44,511 nt of DNA, taken from the NCBI GenBank assembly GCA_035490315.1, contig DATHET010000232.1, positions 1 through 44,511 of the forward strand, written 5' to 3'. This DNA is from JADJQU01 sp035490315. GTDB lineage: Bacteria > Planctomycetota > UBA1135 > GCA-002686595. Positions 42,233-44,511 of this stretch are shown here, piece by piece. The position numbers were made by a program, and so were the translations under genes. Under the pieces are notes generated by a model. That model did no database searches and was not told the origin of the DNA. It saw nothing but the letters and a program-made list of their open reading frames with translations. Every line of letters starts with the position of its first letter. Positions within the stretch are counted from its first letter, which is position 1.

Positions 42233-43510
42233 ATGAGCTCGAGCGAAGGCCAGACCGAGCCGGGATTGCGCACGGGCGTGGCCTGGAACTTCGGCAGCTT
42301 CGCCATCCTCGGATTGGCGGGCCTGGCCTGGAACGTGGTGATCGGGCGCGTCTACGGCGCCGCCGCGCTCGGGGTGTTCAACCAGGTCTACAGCGCCTAC
42401 GTGCTGTTCTCGATGGCCGCGGCCGGCGGCATCAACTACTCGGTGCTGCGCGCCGTCGCCGCGGCGGCCGGCGACCGGGGACGGATCGCGAGCGCGGTCG
42501 TCGGTGCGATGCTGCCGACGCTCGGCCTCGCGAGCCTCGCGACCGCGGCCTTCTATTTCACGCGGCACTGGATCGCGGACGCCCTGCACAGCCCGGGCAT
42601 CGCGGTGGGGATGGAGCTCGCCGCGCCGGGCTTGTTCTTCTTCGCGCTCAACAAGCAGCTGCTCGCCGTGGTCAACGGCATGCAGCGCATGCGCGCCTTC
42701 GCGGTCTACCAGTCGCTGCGCTACCTGCTGATCCTCGGCGGCATCGCGCTGGTGTGGAAGCTGGGATGGACCGGCGAGCGGCTGTCGTTCACCTGGACGT
42801 TCACGGAGGGCATTCTCTTCGTCGTGCTCGCGATCGAGGTCGGCGTGCAGGTCTCCTGGCGCCACGCGAGCGAGCTGGTGCGCTGGAGCCGCGAGCACTT
42901 CGGCTTCGGCGTGCGCAGCGTGGTCTCGGCCCTGCTGCTCGAGCTGAACGCCAAGGTCGACATCTGGATGCTCGGGCTCTGGCTCGATGACGCCAGCGTC
43001 GGCGTCTACAGCCTCGCGGCGAATCTCGCGGAGGGATTCTTCCAGCTGATCATCGTGCTGCAGAACAATTTCAATCCGCGGATGGCCAACCTGATCGCCG
43101 CGGGCCAACTTGCGGAGCTGGAAGACCTGATCGCGCGGGCGCGGCGCTGGATCGTGCCTTCCTTCGCGGCGGCAGCCCTCGCCGCGGCCGCGGTCTACCC
43201 CTGGACACTGCCCCTGCTCGCCAAGGATCCGAGCTTCCATGACTCCTGGCTATCGTTCGCGATCCTGGCCGGCTCGATCGGCGCGCTGGCGGCCTGGCTG
43301 CCGTTCGGGAATCTGCTCTTGATGGCCAGGCATCCAGCGTGGAACAGCCTGCTGATGATCCTGGTGGTCGGCGTCAATGTCGCGGCCAACGCTGTCCTGA
43401 TCCCCAGGCTCGGCATCGCGGGCGCGGCTCTGGGAACCGCGATCGCTTTCCTGGCCTTCGCCCTGCTGCTCAAGCTCTTCACGCGCCGGCTGGTCGGCGT
43501 GCGACTGTGA
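42233..43510 (+). CDS. Wzx-like polysaccharide flippase (MOP superfamily)
   Basis: 425 aa with about 12 hydrophobic helices. The start GVAWNFGSFAILGLAGLAWN and VIGRVYGAAALGVFNQVYSAY are typical of polysaccharide-biosynthesis proteins in the MOP superfamily, as is ELNAKVDIWMLGLWLDDASVGVYSLAA in the middle. It would flip the polyprenyl-linked glycan repeat across the inner membrane, fitting the GT2 and amidotransferase genes upstream (30-base gap). It is convergent with the next gene, the stop codons being 1 base apart, with no visible terminator hairpin. Confidence 0.9.
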   Translation: MSSSEGQTEPGLRTGVAWNFGSFAILGLAGLAWNVVIGRVYGAAALGVFNQVYSAYVLFSMAAAGGINYSVLRAVAAAAGDRGRIASAVVGAMLPTLGLASLATAAFYFTRHWIADALHSPGIAVGMELAAPGLFFFALNKQLLAVVNGMQRMRAFAVYQSLRYLLILGGIALVWKLGWTGERLSFTWTFTEGILFVVLAIEVGVQVSWRHASELVRWSREHFGFGVRSVVSALLLELNAKVDIWMLGLWLDDASVGVYSLAANLAEGFFQLIIVLQNNFNPRMANLIAAGQLAELEDLIARARRWIVPSFAAAALAAAAVYPWTLPLLAKDPSFHDSWLSFAILAGSIGALAAWLPFGNLLLMARHPAWNSLLMILVVGVNVAANAVLIPRLGIAGAALGTAIAFLAFALLLKLFTRRLVGVRL

Positions 43511-43511
43511 T

Positions 43512-44222
43512 TCAACGTCCCTTCCACCACGGGCCGCGCACGCGGAACGATTCGAGCAGCGATTCCAGCCGGCTCTTCGAGAAGGGTTCGGAGCGCGACC
43601 ACTCCGCATTGACGATCAGACCCTTCTCGGCGCTCGACAGGTTGACGCGCGCGATGTCCTTGAAGGTGCCGCCCGCTTCGAACTTGCGCTCGAGCACGTA
43701 GGCCGGATTCGAATCGCCCCAGGCCAGAGTCCCGATCTCGAGCACCATGCGTCCGCCCCGGTTGCCGACCTCCTCGGGGCGGCCTGGGACCAGGGTCTCG
43801 GCGAACAGGCGGCCGAGCTCGCCGGAGGCGCGCCCCTTGGGATAGTGCACGAAGAGCAGCGAGCGGGGCAGCTGATCGGCCGCGCCCAGGGTCAGGCGCG
43901 ACCAGTCGACGCGCTTCTCCTGCATGGGAGGTCCCGACGGTTTCGTCTCTGGCGGCCGAGGCGGCTCGCTCTCCGCCGCGACCAGCGTGCTCTCCAGCTT
44001 GACGACTTCCTCGCCGCCCATGAACTTCGCCGCGTCGCGGATCTCGAAGCCCGCCGGGAGCTGCTGCACGCCGAGCCAGGTGTCGAGCAGCTTGGCGCCG
44101 TCGCGCTTCTCGGTGCGCGGCAGCACGAGGAACGCGATCATCGCGCCGAGCACCAGGATTCCCAGCGCGACTCCGAGCACACAGCCCGGCCGCTCGCGGA
44201 CCGTGTTCGACGTGGTTTCCAT
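43512..44222 (-). CDS. Unrecognised single-pass membrane protein
   Basis: 236 aa, ATG 44222, overlapping the preceding gene's stop by one base (TGATG). A single transmembrane helix near the N-terminus (GVALGILVLGAMIAFLVLP) is followed by a proline-rich linker (SEPPRPPETKPSGPP) and a soluble domain with SRLTLGAADQLPRSLLFVHY and GTLAWGDSNPAYVLERKF. The domain is not one I know. It is probably anchored with the domain in the periplasm. It is coupled to the partial gene upstream, so the two may work together. Confidence 0.65.
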   Translation of the reverse strand: METTSNTVRERPGCVLGVALGILVLGAMIAFLVLPRTEKRDGAKLLDTWLGVQQLPAGFEIRDAAKFMGGEEVVKLESTLVAAESEPPRPPETKPSGPPMQEKRVDWSRLTLGAADQLPRSLLFVHYPKGRASGELGRLFAETLVPGRPEEVGNRGGRMVLEIGTLAWGDSNPAYVLERKFEAGGTFKDIARVNLSSAEKGLIVNAEWSRSEPFSKSRLESLLESFRVRGPWWKGR

Positions 44223-44511
44223 CAGTGTTGAGGCCCGATCCGGAAAGGCGCGAGGAAGGCGATGGCCTGCTCGTCGCTGACTGTCTCGCCCTCGGTGCCG
44301 CGCATCAGCCAGATCAACACACGCCGGGGCGAGCCTTCGGGCGTGAGCTCGAGGTCGATGCCATCGCCGCGGATCGAGCCGCCCTGGAGAAGCTCCTTCA
44401 TGCGCTGCTCCGGGCTGTCTTCCGGCGTGGGAGGAGGTTCCGGGGGAGCCGGGGGGACTCCGACGCGGGTGAAGCGCACGCTGTGGAGCACGCGACCTTG
44501 CACGCTCAAGG
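44222..44511 (-). CDS. Unrecognised protein, 5' end outside window
   Basis: The frame is open to the right edge of the window, so the start is unknown. The visible 96 codons include a proline-rich stretch (VPPAPPEPPPTPEDSP) and a C-terminal part (RRVLIWLMRGTEGETVSDEQ, AIAFLAPFRIGPQH). It has no known domain that I recognise and overlaps the membrane-protein gene's start by one base. Confidence 0.55.
   Translation of the reverse strand, partial: LSVQGRVLHSVRFTRVGVPPAPPEPPPTPEDSPEQRMKELLQGGSIRGDGIDLELTPEGSPRRVLIWLMRGTEGETVSDEQAIAFLAPFRIGPQH

Overview
The window is high-GC, densely coded bacterial DNA with short or overlapping gene junctions, many of them 4-base ATGA/GTGA overlaps. The best guess for the host is a planctomycete. 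The reasons are a family of secreted proteins sharing a four-cysteine C-terminal module opening with 'YCTAK', many secreted HEAT-repeat, VWA and sulfatase-like proteins, and a type III PKS operon. This is inference from protein style; there is no rRNA or marker gene in the window.

Layout. 1-160: tail of a YCTAK-module protein. 315-418: a 104-bp near-perfect palindrome with a GAGA loop (element 1). 404-5591: secreted transglutaminase-like protein (-), membrane-anchored alpha/beta hydrolase (+), sulfatase-fold protein without the formylglycine cysteine (+). 5723-11833: four YCTAK-module secreted proteins, one frameshifted, around a B12-binding-type radical SAM gene. 11995-13119 (-): a TlpA-like thioredoxin interrupted by TGA exactly at the first active-site cysteine codon (W-TGA-G-G-C), a probable selenoprotein. 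13251-21475 (+): histidine kinase, OmpR/PhoB-type regulator, candidate PhoB-like direct repeats, secreted HEAT protein, M1 aminopeptidase lipoprotein, MFS transporter. 21486-21593: a second palindrome of the same family (GAAA loop). 21632-24172 (-): HrpB helicase. 24304-25956 (+): MuiA/DUF4139-type protein. 25976-27658 (-): minimal zinc peptidase and two BamE-like lipoproteins. 27774-30010 (+): TrkH-type K+ channel and a short TrkA-N protein. 30018-34466 (-): GT39-type glycosyltransferase, then a type III PKS / isoprenylcysteine-methyltransferase-like / FAD reductase operon resembling srsABC of phenolic lipid synthesis. 34540-37595 (+): 5'-nucleotidase and HEAT-VWA protein. 37676-43510 (+): a surface-glycan block (degenerate phosphodiesterase-fold protein, GT2, fused class II glutaminase/sugar amidotransferase, Wzx-like flippase). 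43512-44511 (-): two unrecognised proteins, the second cut by the window edge.

The most rewarding observations are the palindrome family (two copies, compensatory changes between them, GNRA loops, both at convergent gene ends, one supplying a gene's stop codon), the UGGC selenoprotein candidate, the shared YCTAK module with a CT-dinucleotide frameshift in one copy, and the class II glutaminase fused to a WbpG-like amidotransferase. No tRNA, rRNA, CRISPR array, integrase or transposase gene was seen.
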